The notes beneath the pieces are model-generated. The model was not told the DNA's origin and did no database searches. It saw nothing but the letters and a program-made list of their open reading frames with translations. 64,000 nt of DNA, from the NCBI GenBank assembly GCA_046351095.1, contig JAXLZC010000001.1, positions 2,790,001 through 2,854,000 on the forward strand, in the 5' to 3' direction. Each line of letters opens with the position of its first letter. Position 1 is the stretch's first letter. The translations under genes and the position numbers were made by a program. The stretch is from BQWY01 sp046351095 (lineage in GTDB: Bacteria; Nitrospirota; Nitrospiria; Nitrospirales; Nitrospiraceae). Below, one piece after another: positions 27,101 to 35,052 of the stretch.

Positions 27101-27601
27101 CGGCCGTACCGCGGCTGGAAGCCCTCGGATCCGTACTACAAGGTGTCGCGGTTGATGATCCGGGCGAAGTACAACCCGGCGTATCCGTATCACGTCACGA
27201 TGGCCAAGCACGCGCCATACGTGTCGACGCCGAAGTCGGTGAAGGGGCACGAAACACGGCCGGACGGCCGCGCCATCGCGCTCGACACCGGCTATCAATC
27301 CAACTTCCGGTACGGGGCCCAACAGTCCTTTACCCGGAACTGGTTGATGCCGATGCACCAGTTGGACTCGTTGCCCGGTAAACACGCGATTGCCTGGAAG
27401 ATGAAGTGGGGCTATCAAGTGGACAACCACGCGATCAACACGGTCCCGAAGGAATGCTTGATCCGCATCACCAAGGCGGAAGACGGCGGCATCGGGGCGC
27501 GTGGGCCGTGGGAGCCGGTCCGCACCGGGTTCACCCCGGGGCAGGAAAACGAGTTCATGATCAAGTGGCTCAAAGGCGAACACATCAAGATCAAGGTCTA
27601 A
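24164..27601 (+). CDS. nxrA: Nitrite oxidoreductase alpha subunit NxrA
   Basis: The 1145-residue catalytic subunit is of the periplasmic Nitrospira type (DMSO reductase superfamily, Mo-bis-MGD), oxidising nitrite to nitrate. The N terminus is a Tat signal, SRRQFLKVTAGTVAAAA. Cys ligands of the N-terminal [4Fe-4S] cluster lie in CCSPNDTHGC and MCLKG. The C terminus carries the molybdopterin-dinucleotide binding part. The ATG at 24164 was chosen for its GGAGGTG seven bases upstream and because the Tat motif begins there; ATG 24134 and TTG 24122 lack a ribosome binding site. Third codon positions are strongly biased to G/C and TTG/CTG for Leu, as in highly expressed genes. nxrB follows after 74 bp. 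Confidence 0.95.
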   Translation: MFLSRRQFLKVTAGTVAAAAIADKALALTALQPVIEVGNPLGDYPDRSWERVYHDQYRYDSSFTWCCSPNDTHGCRVRAFVRNGVVMRVEQNYDHQTYEDLYGNRGTFAHNPRMCLKGFTFHRRVYGPYRLKGPLMRKGWKEWMDAGSPELTPEMKAKYKFDSRYLDDMMRVSWDTAFTYVAKGMILIGTRYSGEAGARRLREQGYPPEMIEMMKGAGTRCFKHRAGMPVLGILGKMGNTRVNGGINALLDTWIRKVGPDQAQGGRYWSNYTWHGDQNPSHPFWSGVQGSDVDLSDMRFSKLNTSWGKNFVENKMPEAHWKLESIERGARIVVITPEYNPTAYRADYWMPLRPESDCAIFLGAMKIITDENMHDTDFLKGYTDAPILVRTDTLQFLDPRDVVKDYKFPDFSKSYSGKIQSLKPEQVERLGGMMVWDLAKGQAVPLHREQVGWHFTASGIDAALTGTYRIKLLNGREVDAMPIWQMYLVHFQDYDLDTTHQICRTPKDLLVRWARDSGTIKPASIHNGEGTNHYFHMTINSRGAAMVLIITGNVGKFGTGQHTWAGNYKAGTWTATPWSGAGLAVHTGEDPFNSTTDPNVHGKEIKTKSYYYGEEVGYWNHGDTALIVNTPKYGRKVFTGKTHMPTPSKLRWVVNVNVLNNAKHHYDMVKNVDPNIEMLVTQDIEMTSDVNHNDVAFACNSWMEFTYPEMTVTVSNPWIQIWKGGIRPLYDTRNDLDTFAGVSSKLAEMTGDKRMRDYFAMVYMNRVDVYAQRMFDASSTFYGYSADVMLKSEKGWMVMVRTYPRTPFWEETNESKPMWTRTGRYENYRAEPEAIEYGENFISHREGTEATPYLPNAIFSTNPYVRPDDYGVPITAQHHDDKTVRNVKLPWADIKRHSNPLWEKGYQFYCVTPKTRHRVHSQWSVNDWVQIYESNFGDPYRMDKRTPGVGEHQLHINPQAAKDRGINDGDYVYVDGNPVDRPYRGWKPSDPYYKVSRLMIRAKYNPAYPYHVTMAKHAPYVSTPKSVKGHETRPDGRAIALDTGYQSNFRYGAQQSFTRNWLMPMHQLDSLPGKHAIAWKMKWGYQVDNHAINTVPKECLIRITKAEDGGIGARGPWEPVRTGFTPGQENEFMIKWLKGEHIKIKV

Positions 27602-27675
27602 GGACTACGATCGCGACGTGGGCGTGTCTGAGCAACCAATTGGTCATCACTTGATTATGCGAAGGAGGAACGATC

Positions 27676-28964
27676 ATGCCTGAAGTGTATAACTGGCAGC
27701 TGGGACGGAAGATGCTGTATCCGTACGAGGAACGGCATCCGAAGTGGCAGTTTGCCTTCGTATTCAATATCAACCGCTGCTTGGCGTGCCAGACCTGTTC
27801 GATGGCCGACAAGTCTACCTGGCTGTTCTCGAAGGGCCAGGAGTACATGTGGTGGAACAACGTGGAAACCAAGCCCTACGGCGGGTATCCGCAGTTCTAC
27901 GACGTGAAGGTCACCCAGCTCATCGAGCAGGTGAATCCGGGCGGTCAGGTCTGGAACGTGCGCGTGGGCCGCAAGCACCATGCGCCGTACGGGGTGTTCG
28001 AAGGGATGACCATTTTCGACGCGGGGGCCAAGGTCGGCCAGGCGGCGATCGGGTACATTCCGACGGACCAGGAGTGGCGGTTCGTCAACATCTATGAGGA
28101 CACGGCCACCTCGATGCGCGCCATTGTGGAAGGCATCGATAAGACCGGGTTCTCGCGCGACGAACCGTGGAAGATGACGGGGAGCTCCCTCCCGGAGCAT
28201 GAGACCTTCTTCTTCTACCTCCAGCGCATCTGTAACCACTGCACGTACCCCGGTTGCTTGGCCGCCTGCCCGCGCAAGGCGATCTACAAGCGGCCGGAAG
28301 ACGGCATCGTGTTGATCGACCAGAACCGGTGCCGCGGGTACAAGAAGTGCGTGGAGCAGTGCCCGTTCAAGAAGCCGATGTATCGCGGCACGACCCGCGT
28401 GTCGGAGAAGTGCATCGCGTGTTATCCGCGTATCGAGGGTAAGGACCCCTTGACGGGCGGCGAGCCGATGGAAACGCGCTGTATGGCGGCCTGCGTCGGG
28501 AAGATCCGCATGCAGTCGCTCGTGCGCATCGGCGAAGACGGCCTCTGGGCCGAAGATCGCTGGCACCCCTGTACTACGCGATTCGCGTGGAGCAGGTGGC
28601 GCTCCCGCTGTATCCGCAGTGGGGCACCGAGCCCAACGGCTACTACATTCCGCCGCGTCATGCCCCGCGTGGGTACAACCGGCAGATGTTTGGCCCGGGC
28701 GTGGACAACGCCATCGAGAAGTATCTCGTGCCGAGCCGCGAATTGTTGGCGGTCCTCCAGCTCTGGCGGGCCAGTCAGCAGATCGTGTTCCGGTACGACG
28801 TCATTCCGGGGCCGAAGGTGTTCGAAACCCAGATCCACGGGAAGCGGTTCGAGATGTACAACGACACCGTGCTGGGCTTCAACAAGTCGGGCAAGGAAGT
28901 GGCGCGCATCCAGGTCGAAGAGCCGATCTACATCAGACCGGCCGAACGCGTAACCTGGTTGTAA
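27676..28964 (+). CDS. nxrB: Nitrite oxidoreductase beta subunit NxrB, interrupted by a -1 frameshift
   Basis: The electron-transfer subunit binds four Fe-S clusters through Cys groups in NRCLACQTCSMAD, ICNHCTYPGCLAACPRK, NRCRGYKKCVEQCPFKK and KCIACYP/RCMAACVGK. The frame beginning at ATG 27676 (GGAGG upstream) is correct up to WHP at 28561-28569, then goes out of frame and would end at 28953. The proper continuation LYYAIRVEQVALP...ERVTWL runs in another frame to 28964. Restoring one base in the CCCC run at 28566-28569 yields exactly 429 residues, the normal NxrB length. All cluster ligands precede the shift. A sequencing or assembly deletion is the likeliest cause. Confidence 0.93.
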
Positions 28965-29028
28965 GCAGAGTCGACCAGTTGCTGCACGTGTGCGTCTAGA
29001 CGAGCGCGCGTGCGGTGACCAGGCTCAG

Positions 29029-29060
29029 AAGGGGCAGGGATCGCAAGGTCCCTGCCCCTT
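29029..29060 (+). terminator. Hairpin terminator after nxrAB
   Basis: AAGGGGCAGGGA (29029-29040) and TCCCTGCCCCTT (29049-29060) form a perfect 12-bp stem with an 8-nt loop, 65 bp after the nxrB stop. There is no long T-run, so termination may need help or the hairpin may stabilise the mRNA 3' end. Confidence 0.6.
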
Positions 29061-29090
29061 CGTGCGTCTGGAGCCGATGATACGGAGGCA

Positions 29091-29147
29091 ATGATGAAGC
29101 TGGAAGAGCAAACAGCCCAGTTCGATGTGTGCGGCGTGTTGCAGTAG
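29091..29147 (+). CDS. Possible 18-codon ORF downstream of nxrAB
   Basis: ATGATGAAG at 29091 has a good GGAGG four bases upstream and encodes MMKLEEQTAQFDVCGVLQ, ending at TAG 29145-29147. It begins just after the hairpin terminator. It could be a true small peptide or the start of a decayed gene. I do not recognise it. Confidence 0.2.
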   Translation: MMKLEEQTAQFDVCGVLQ

Positions 29148-29184
29148 GAGGCGGTCGCTATAACCGAGCATAGCACTCGGCATG

Positions 29185-29265
29185 CAGCACTGAGCCCTCA
29201 GTCCTCAGCGCTCAATTCTCAGCACTCGATTCTTTGTTCCCAGCACTGAGCCCTCAGTCCTCAGC
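29185..29265. repeat. Imperfect CAGCACT/CTCAG tandem repeats
   Basis: A 25-bp unit starting CAGCACTGAGCCC occurs identically at 29185-29209 and 29241-29265 (56-bp period). Shorter fragments (CAGCACTC, CTCAGCAC) are scattered from 29170 to 29300. The area between the nxr terminator and the exporter gene holds no other gene. It is low-complexity sequence without CRISPR-like spacing. Confidence 0.7.
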
Positions 29266-29307
29266 ACTTATGACTGAGCACTCATGCCCCAGCACTCACT
29301 CGTGCCG

Positions 29308-31053
29308 TTATGCCGTCGGCGCGTGCGACTCTTCTTCTGTTTGCCGCAGGGTGTAGAGATAGTGGTAGAGCCCCTGTTGCGCGAGCAGTTCGTTGTGGGT
29401 GCCGCGTTCGACGATCCCGCCTTTATCAAAGACCAGAATCTGATCGGCGCGTTGGACGGTCGTCAGCCGATGGGCGACGACGAAGGTCGTGCGTCCGCGC
29501 ATAAGGCGATCCAGGGCTTCCTGCACGAGGCGCTCGGATTCGGTGTCCAAGGCGGAGGTCGCTTCGTCCAGCAAGAGAATGCGCGGGTTCTTGAGGATCG
29601 CGCGCGCAATGGCGAGTCGCTGGCGTTGGCCGCCGGAGAGATTTACACCCTTCTCGCCAACGATTGTCTGATAGCCGTCCGGGAACTTCACGACAAATTC
29701 GTCCGCCAATGCAGCCTTGCTGGCGGCCACGACCTCGTCATGGGTGGCGTCTTCGCGGCCGTACCGAATGTTGTCGAAGATCGTCCCGCCGAAGAGGACG
29801 GTTTCCTGCGGTACGAGGCCGATCTGTTTATACAGGCTGTTCAGTTTCAGGTTGCGCAGATCGTGGCCGTCGAGCGCGATGGTCCCGTCCGTCGGATCGT
29901 AAAACCGATGGAGAAGGTTGATGAGGGTTGTCTTGCCGGAGCCGGTCGGGCCGACGAGCGCGATCACTTCGCCGGGACGCGCCTCGAAGCTGACGTTCGT
30001 CAAGACCGGCGTGCGCGGATCGTAGAAGAAGCCGATCCGTTCGGCGCGCACATGGCCTTGGACGGGCGGCAGGTCGATGGCGTTCGGCAGTTCGCGGACT
30101 TCCGGTTGGGTGTCGAGAATTTCGAAAACCCGTTGCATGGCGCCCTGCGCTTCTTTGATCTGCGCAAAGACGCGGGCGGCGGCGCCGAACGGCCCGATGA
30201 GAATTCCGGCAAAGAGCACAAAGGCCAGCAGGTCGCCCGGCGACACTTGCCCTTCGATCACTTGCGTGCCGCCGTACCAGAGTACTGCCGCGCCGGCCCC
30301 GAAGGTGCAGAGCGTGATCACGGGAATGAAGATGGCCAGCACGGTGGCGCGGCGCAGGGCGACGCCGACGGATTGCTGCAACGTCGTCGCAAAACGCGCT
30401 TCTTCGCGCTGGGTCTGCACGAACGATTTCACGATGCGGATGCCCGCCAAGACCTCTTCGACGATCGTGGAGAGGTGGGCGCTGTGATCCTGAATGTCGG
30501 TCGAGAGCTGCTTTAATCGTCGGCCGAAGAGCTTGGCCACCACAGCCAACAGGGGCAGCAGCAACAGGATCAAGAGGCACAGGCGCCAGTTCATGGCGAA
30601 GAGGAAGCCGACGCCGCCGATGAACGTCACCAACTGCTTGATCATGTCGATGGGTGTATCGGTCACGATGTTTTGAATCGTGCCGATGTCGTTCATGACG
30701 CGCGACAGGAGTTCGCCGGTCCGACGTTTGGCAAAAAAGCTGAGCGACAGTCCGTTTAAGTGGCGGAACACGTGTTGGCGGAAGTCCGCCATGATGTGCT
30801 GCGAGACCCAGGCAAGCAGATAGCCGTGCCCGACGGACACGACGCCTTGGATGGCCACCACGGCGACGAAGACCCAGATGAGCTGCATCATGCCGCCGTA
30901 GTCGCGTTGGACGGTGATGACGTCCCACAGGCGTCCGACGACGCGGAGCATGACGAGGTTCAGCAGCGCGACGATAGCGATGCAGAGGGTGGCCACGGCC
31001 ATGCGGCCGAAATATGGACGTAAAAATGGGAGAAACCGACGGTAATAGTTCAT
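29308..31053 (-). CDS. msbA: MsbA-type ABC transporter (fused permease-ATPase)
   Basis: The 581-residue half-transporter has six TM helices in residues ~15-310 and a nucleotide-binding domain with Walker A GPTGSGKTT, signature LSGGQRQRLAIARAI, Walker B RILLLDEATSALD and the switch His (VVAHRLTT). Length and the FFAKRRTGELLSRVMND coupling-helix region fit lipid A/lipid flippases of the MsbA family; drug export cannot be excluded. I start at ATG 31051-31053, where the membrane domain begins (MNYYRRFLPF). The longer frame adds a Ser/Arg-rich stretch. It is convergent with nxrAB. Confidence 0.88.
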   Translation of the reverse strand: MNYYRRFLPFLRPYFGRMAVATLCIAIVALLNLVMLRVVGRLWDVITVQRDYGGMMQLIWVFVAVVAIQGVVSVGHGYLLAWVSQHIMADFRQHVFRHLNGLSLSFFAKRRTGELLSRVMNDIGTIQNIVTDTPIDMIKQLVTFIGGVGFLFAMNWRLCLLILLLLPLLAVVAKLFGRRLKQLSTDIQDHSAHLSTIVEEVLAGIRIVKSFVQTQREEARFATTLQQSVGVALRRATVLAIFIPVITLCTFGAGAAVLWYGGTQVIEGQVSPGDLLAFVLFAGILIGPFGAAARVFAQIKEAQGAMQRVFEILDTQPEVRELPNAIDLPPVQGHVRAERIGFFYDPRTPVLTNVSFEARPGEVIALVGPTGSGKTTLINLLHRFYDPTDGTIALDGHDLRNLKLNSLYKQIGLVPQETVLFGGTIFDNIRYGREDATHDEVVAASKAALADEFVVKFPDGYQTIVGEKGVNLSGGQRQRLAIARAILKNPRILLLDEATSALDTESERLVQEALDRLMRGRTTFVVAHRLTTVQRADQILVFDKGGIVERGTHNELLAQQGLYHYLYTLRQTEEESHAPTA

Positions 31054-31221
31054 GGGATATGGGAGCCCGGCCTCAACTGCTCGGCGGCGGAGTCCGCGCG
31101 AGGCGGCGCCCATCATACGGCGGCACTCGGATCGAGTGCAATTCGAAGATGCGGAAAACCGGTGTGCGAGGGGAGTGGATGCGGTGGGCGAAGGATGGGC
31201 GTCGCTCGCCGACAAAAGAAA

Positions 31222-31255
31222 GGGCGGGCCTCCGTGTAGTCACAGAAGCCCGCCC
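31222..31255 (-). terminator. Rho-independent terminator of the 72-residue protein gene
   Basis: Read on the minus strand, GGGCGGGCTTCTGTG pairs with CACGGAGGCCCGCCC with minor mismatches, followed by a T-rich tail TTTCTTTTG (31213-31221 on the plus strand is A-rich). It lies 25 bp after the stop of the small gene. Confidence 0.75.
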
Positions 31256-31279
31256 CCCAATTGCGAACCGACGACCGAC

Positions 31280-31498
31280 TTAGATCTGGGCGATCGACTC
31301 GATCAAGTTCTTATTGATCGCGACGAAGTCGGCCTTTTCCTTGTCGTTGATAGTCACGTCCGTCAAGCTGATAAACAGCCGCTGTTCCTCGTTGATGGCA
31401 TCGGACACGCGATTGCGCATGGGCGGAATCAGGAAATCGCCCATGTACGAGCAATTGACCGTCTTAACGCGGATGCGAACTTTCTTGCCTTCTGCCAC
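31280..31498 (-). CDS. Small conserved protein (72 aa), function unknown
   Basis: The sequence is basic at its start (MAEGKKVRIRVKTV) and acidic later, with a pattern of beta strands: NCSYMGDFLIPPMRNRVSDA, then LFISLTDVTI, then DFVAINKNLIESI. It resembles a small conserved family (possibly DUF6812), which I cannot confirm without a search. It has its own strong terminator and GGAGG-like sequence before the ATG. The neighbouring upstream gene is the tiny basic protein on the same strand. Confidence 0.7.
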   Translation of the reverse strand: MAEGKKVRIRVKTVNCSYMGDFLIPPMRNRVSDAINEEQRLFISLTDVTINDKEKADFVAINKNLIESIAQI

Positions 31499-31627
31499 GG
31501 GCCCTCCTGTCGCCGGGCGGTGCCCACGCCCCGCGTCGTTGTCGCATCCCCGCGGCCGCTCGGCGCCGTCGCCTGGACCGAGGGGATCTGAGCATGCGAT
31601 GAGAGAGCAGCTCTTACAGCGTGCCGA

Positions 31628-31723
31628 CTAGCTCTTGCGACGGAGGAACTTTTGCTTCCTGCGGAGCTTCTTGTACTTGTGCTTCCGCATTTTTTTCCGC
31701 CGCTTCTTCAACACACTGGACAT
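31628..31723 (-). CDS. AURKAIP1/COX24-like tiny basic protein (31 aa)
   Basis: The frame encodes a 31-residue peptide beginning MSSVLKKRRKKMRKHKYKK and ending RRKS, about two-thirds Lys/Arg. This matches the AURKAIP1/COX24 domain family, short ribosome-associated proteins widespread in bacteria and mitochondria. The ATG at 31721-31723 has AGGAG seven bases upstream. The combination of the basic pattern and ribosome binding site makes chance unlikely. Confidence 0.8.
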   Translation of the reverse strand: MSSVLKKRRKKMRKHKYKKLRRKQKFLRRKS

Positions 31724-31953
31724 AGAGTGCTCCTAACAGAAAGTGAGGCTATCGGTTTTACGCGCCCAAGACAATCAATTTAGCAGTCTTTGCACGGGGG
31801 TGGCCGAGCAGAGCGGTGCGCGAGAGGTATCGCACAGTGTGTACGGGGTGTCAAGAATGGATCTGGGGATGGAGTCGTCGGTTAGGCCGGTCAAGCCGGC
31901 CGGAGGGCCGCCTTCTTGCTTGACCGGCTGCGGGGCGGTCCATATAGTGCCGC

Positions 31954-32541
31954 ATGCATCAGACCCCCACGCACACGATGACACCACTCTTGTTGCATTG
32001 GCCGCTGCTCGCAATCCGAAAACTCGTCCCCTGGGGGGTAGTGTTGGCCTGTTTGGTCGGCACGGCCGCCTGTGCGGGGAAGGGGCCGGTCTATCAGGAA
32101 GATCACCAACGGTACGTGGCGATCGATACGACGCTCGAGGGCTTGCGCCGTGCGTATGTCGAGCGGAATCTCGACGCGTTCCGCGCCCTGCTGTTGCCGA
32201 GCGAGGGACTCGACCGGGTGGAGCGCGAAGTCCTCTCCGATGTCGAGGCGTTTAAACAGATCGGTCTCGACTGGACGGTGGAGCGTATCTTGATCGACGG
32301 CGACATTATCGACGTGTATCTCCATTGGCAAGGCCAGTGGCGACGTGAAGCCGCCGATCCGCCGTTACGCGAGCGCGGGCAGGGGCGTATGCAGTTCGCC
32401 GGTGCGCAGGTTGTGTTGCTCAAATCGGTTGAAGGCAATCTGCCGTTCGGTATGAGCGGCCGCGCCGCCGGGTTCGAAACACCGTCTACACAATCCTCTC
32501 CCTCCGAATCCTCAGCCTCGCCCAGTACGGAGCGTCGGTAA
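31954..32541 (+). CDS. Lipoprotein of unknown function
   Basis: This 195-residue product starts with a signal peptide ending in the lipobox GTAAC (Cys ~41), so it should be lipid-anchored. The mature part (YVAIDTTLEGLRRAYVERNLDAF... and LLPSEGLDRVEREV) is an alpha+beta fold resembling NTF2/SnoaL-like repeats, with a Ser-rich tail. The ATG at 31954 or the internal ATG at 31978 could be the start. The stop is 4 bp before nadB, so the two are probably co-transcribed. Confidence 0.7.
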   Translation: MHQTPTHTMTPLLLHWPLLAIRKLVPWGVVLACLVGTAACAGKGPVYQEDHQRYVAIDTTLEGLRRAYVERNLDAFRALLLPSEGLDRVEREVLSDVEAFKQIGLDWTVERILIDGDIIDVYLHWQGQWRREAADPPLRERGQGRMQFAGAQVVLLKSVEGNLPFGMSGRAAGFETPSTQSSPSESSASPSTERR

Positions 32542-32545
32542 CCGT

Positions 32546-34216
32546 ATGTCGCTTGGGTCCGCTCAACGCCATCCACAGGAGGCCGACTTTTTGGTCATCG
32601 GCAGCGGCGTGGCCGGGTTGCGTGCCGCGCTTGAACTGGCCAAGATCGGCCGCGTGGCGATGGTGACGAAGGGGCAGCCGTTCGAAAGTAATTCGATGTA
32701 CGCGCAGGGCGGCGTGGCGGTGGCGCTGAGCGAGGAAGATGACGTCGCGGTGCATTTGCGCGACACGCTTAAGGCGGGGCATGGACTCTGTCGGCCCGAC
32801 GCTGTTCGGGTGTTGGTGGAAGAAGGGCCGGCGCGGATTCACGAATTGATCCGCTGGGGCGTGCAATTCGACAAGGTCGGGAAGGAATTTGCGTTTGCGC
32901 GCGAGGCGGCGCACAGCCGCAGCCGCATTTTGCGCGCGCGCGGCGATGCGACCGGCAACGAAATCGTCCGCGTGTTGATGGCGCAGGCCTATCAGCATGA
33001 GCGCATTCAGGCGCTCGACCATTGTTTTACGGTCGATCTTGTCGTGCGCGACGGGCGCTGTACCGGTGTGGTGGTGCTGGACGAATTGACGGGCGAACGG
33101 TCGGTCGTCCCAGCCAAGGCGGTAGTGCTCTCGACCGGCGGCGTCGGCCAGATTTTTGCGCGGACGACGAATCCTTCCAGCGCGACCGGAGACGGCATGG
33201 CTATGGCGTTCCGGGCGGGGGCCGTGCTGGAAGACATGGAGTTTGTGCAGTTTCATCCGACCGCGTTGTATCTCCCGTCCAGTCCGCCGTTTCTGTTGTC
33301 GGAAGCCATTCGCGGCGAAGGCGGGCAGCTCCGCAACATCAAGGGCGAGCTGTTCATGCACCGCTATCACACGGACGGCGCGTTGGCGCCGCGCGATATC
33401 GTGGCGCGAGCGATGTGGTCGGAGATGGCGGCGACCAAGGCGCGGCACGTGTACCTCGATGTCACGCATCTCAATCCGGCGTTTGTCCGTCAGCGCTTCC
33501 CGACGATTTACGCGACCTGTTTGCGCTACGACATCGACATTACGGAAGAGTGGATTCCGGTGTCGCCAAGCGCGCATTACATGATGGGTGGCGTGCGCAC
33601 GGATCGTGATGGCGCGACGAGCGTAGCGGGGTTGTACGCTGCGGGAGAAGTGTCCTGTAGCGGTGTCCATGGCGCGAATCGATTGGCCAGCAATTCGCTG
33701 CTGGAAGGATTGGTATTCGGCGTGCGTGCGGCGGTGGCGGCGGGGAAGTATGCCAATCGGTTACGAGGGACGATTCCGACGCCGACGTTGCGCGACCTCG
33801 GGATGGAACGGATTGCGCGGTTGGATGACGCCGAGAAACTGCGGAACTCGCTCCGGCGTCTCATGTGGGGGCGTGTCGGGATCGTCCGTAGCGGCGATTC
33901 GTTGGCGAAGGCGGCGGCGCAGCTCGCACGATGGGTCAAGCAGTTGGACGAACCCTACAGCACGCGGAACGAGTTGGAAGTGAAGAACATGGTGCAGGTG
34001 GCCTTCTGTATCGCGGAGGCCTCATTGTGGCGCGAGCATAGTCTGGGCGCGCACTTCCGCGCCGATCATCCGCAGACGGCGCGTGTCGGGTGGAAACAAC
34101 ATAGCCAGATCGGATGGGAGTTGACGGTGCGCGGTGACGCTTCTGCTCCGGCTGCCGGTATGGCTACACGTGTGCGAACGCGTAAGCCGACAGGCGCGAA
34201 GTCGCGTCGGGCGTAG
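32546..34216 (+). CDS. nadB: L-aspartate oxidase
   Basis: The 556-residue flavoenzyme converts L-aspartate to iminoaspartate in the first step of de novo NAD synthesis. It has the FAD-binding GSGVAGLRAALELA, the substrate/FAD signature NSMYAQGGVAVAL, HSRSRILRARGDATG, and HYMMGGVRTDRDG with the final SCSGVHGANRLASNSLLEGLVF-type segment. The fumarate-reductase-type C-terminal helical domain is complete. Length agrees with NadB. No nadA or nadC is in the window. Confidence 0.92.
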   Translation: MSLGSAQRHPQEADFLVIGSGVAGLRAALELAKIGRVAMVTKGQPFESNSMYAQGGVAVALSEEDDVAVHLRDTLKAGHGLCRPDAVRVLVEEGPARIHELIRWGVQFDKVGKEFAFAREAAHSRSRILRARGDATGNEIVRVLMAQAYQHERIQALDHCFTVDLVVRDGRCTGVVVLDELTGERSVVPAKAVVLSTGGVGQIFARTTNPSSATGDGMAMAFRAGAVLEDMEFVQFHPTALYLPSSPPFLLSEAIRGEGGQLRNIKGELFMHRYHTDGALAPRDIVARAMWSEMAATKARHVYLDVTHLNPAFVRQRFPTIYATCLRYDIDITEEWIPVSPSAHYMMGGVRTDRDGATSVAGLYAAGEVSCSGVHGANRLASNSLLEGLVFGVRAAVAAGKYANRLRGTIPTPTLRDLGMERIARLDDAEKLRNSLRRLMWGRVGIVRSGDSLAKAAAQLARWVKQLDEPYSTRNELEVKNMVQVAFCIAEASLWREHSLGAHFRADHPQTARVGWKQHSQIGWELTVRGDASAPAAGMATRVRTRKPTGAKSRRA

Positions 34217-34258
34217 CCTCTTGTGGCGAGGCGCTGCAGGAAAACGTGTAGGTGCGGT

Positions 34259-34933
34259 TCAGCGAATGGATGCAGACGTGGCGGTGTGACGCCCGGACGG
34301 GTTGCTGAGCAAGAAGGTGCGGTAGTAATGCAGGACCTTCTTCACGTACTGACGCGTTTCATCGTAGGGCGGTAAGGTCTGGTACCGGTCGATCACATGT
34401 TCGCCGGCGTTGTATGCGGCGAGCGCCAACGGCAGGTTGCCTTGGAAGCGGTCCAATAAATACCGTAAGTGTTTTGTCCCGCCTGAAATATTCTGTTCCG
34501 GATCGAACGCATCCTCGACATGGTGGAGCTCGGCGGTTTGCGGCATCAGCTGCATGAGCCCGAGTGCGCCGGCGCGCGACACGGCGCGCGGGTCGTAGTT
34601 GGATTCCGTCTTGATGACGGCGCGGACGAGCGCCGGATGTAAGCGCGCAGCCTGCGACGCCTTGGCGATGGCCGGTTCGAGCTCGCGCGGCGTCAATGTC
34701 GCGTGGGGTGTTCCGGCGTAGAGGTCGAGGCGCTTGAATTTCGAGGCGGTCGGTACGTTGGTCAGCGAAATAACGCCCTGTTTGTCGACGTACATATAGA
34801 CGTCGGCGCGTGCCTCGTCGGCGACGGCGGTTGCCGCCATTAGGGCGCCGATCGCCAGTGTGCGGCGAATGAACGTCGGGACGACCCAGCGGCGTCCTAG
34901 GGGGGTGTCGATATAAAAAGGACAGAGAGCCAT
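34259..34933 (-). CDS. Lytic transglycosylase (DUF4124 + SLT domain)
   Basis: This 224-residue exported protein has a signal peptide (about 1-44), a short DUF4124 segment (DVYMYVDKQGVISLTNVP) and a C-terminal SLT fold (about 95-215). The catalytic Glu lies in VIKTESNYDPRAVS, with GALGLMQLMP and AAYNAGE motifs. It cleaves the MurNAc-GlcNAc bond of peptidoglycan in the periplasm. It is monocistronic, convergent with nadB. Confidence 0.88.
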   Translation of the reverse strand: MALCPFYIDTPLGRRWVVPTFIRRTLAIGALMAATAVADEARADVYMYVDKQGVISLTNVPTASKFKRLDLYAGTPHATLTPRELEPAIAKASQAARLHPALVRAVIKTESNYDPRAVSRAGALGLMQLMPQTAELHHVEDAFDPEQNISGGTKHLRYLLDRFQGNLPLALAAYNAGEHVIDRYQTLPPYDETRQYVKKVLHYYRTFLLSNPSGRHTATSASIR

Positions 34934-35052
34934 ACCCTAAAAAGCTATCAGCGGGGGGAGGCACTGTCAAAAGAAGCCGAAAAACGAGCAGTTGGTGTTG
35001 GTTGGAATCAGTCGGTCGGCAATGGCTTCCGGGGAGAGCTCCGGGGACCTCT

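Noticed and set aside
24173..27583. A 1136-codon open frame antisense to nxrA
   Set aside because: It mirrors nxrA codon by codon; strong G/C third-position bias removes antisense stops. The translation is Val/Arg/His-rich with no domain.
28555..28600. Programmed ribosomal frameshifting in nxrB
   Set aside because: No slippery heptamer or downstream pseudoknot is apparent; a simple C-run deletion explains the data better.
29170..29300. CRISPR array in the CAGCACT repeats
   Set aside because: The repeats are irregular, only two long copies exist, and the intervening sequence is itself repeat-derived rather than unique spacers.
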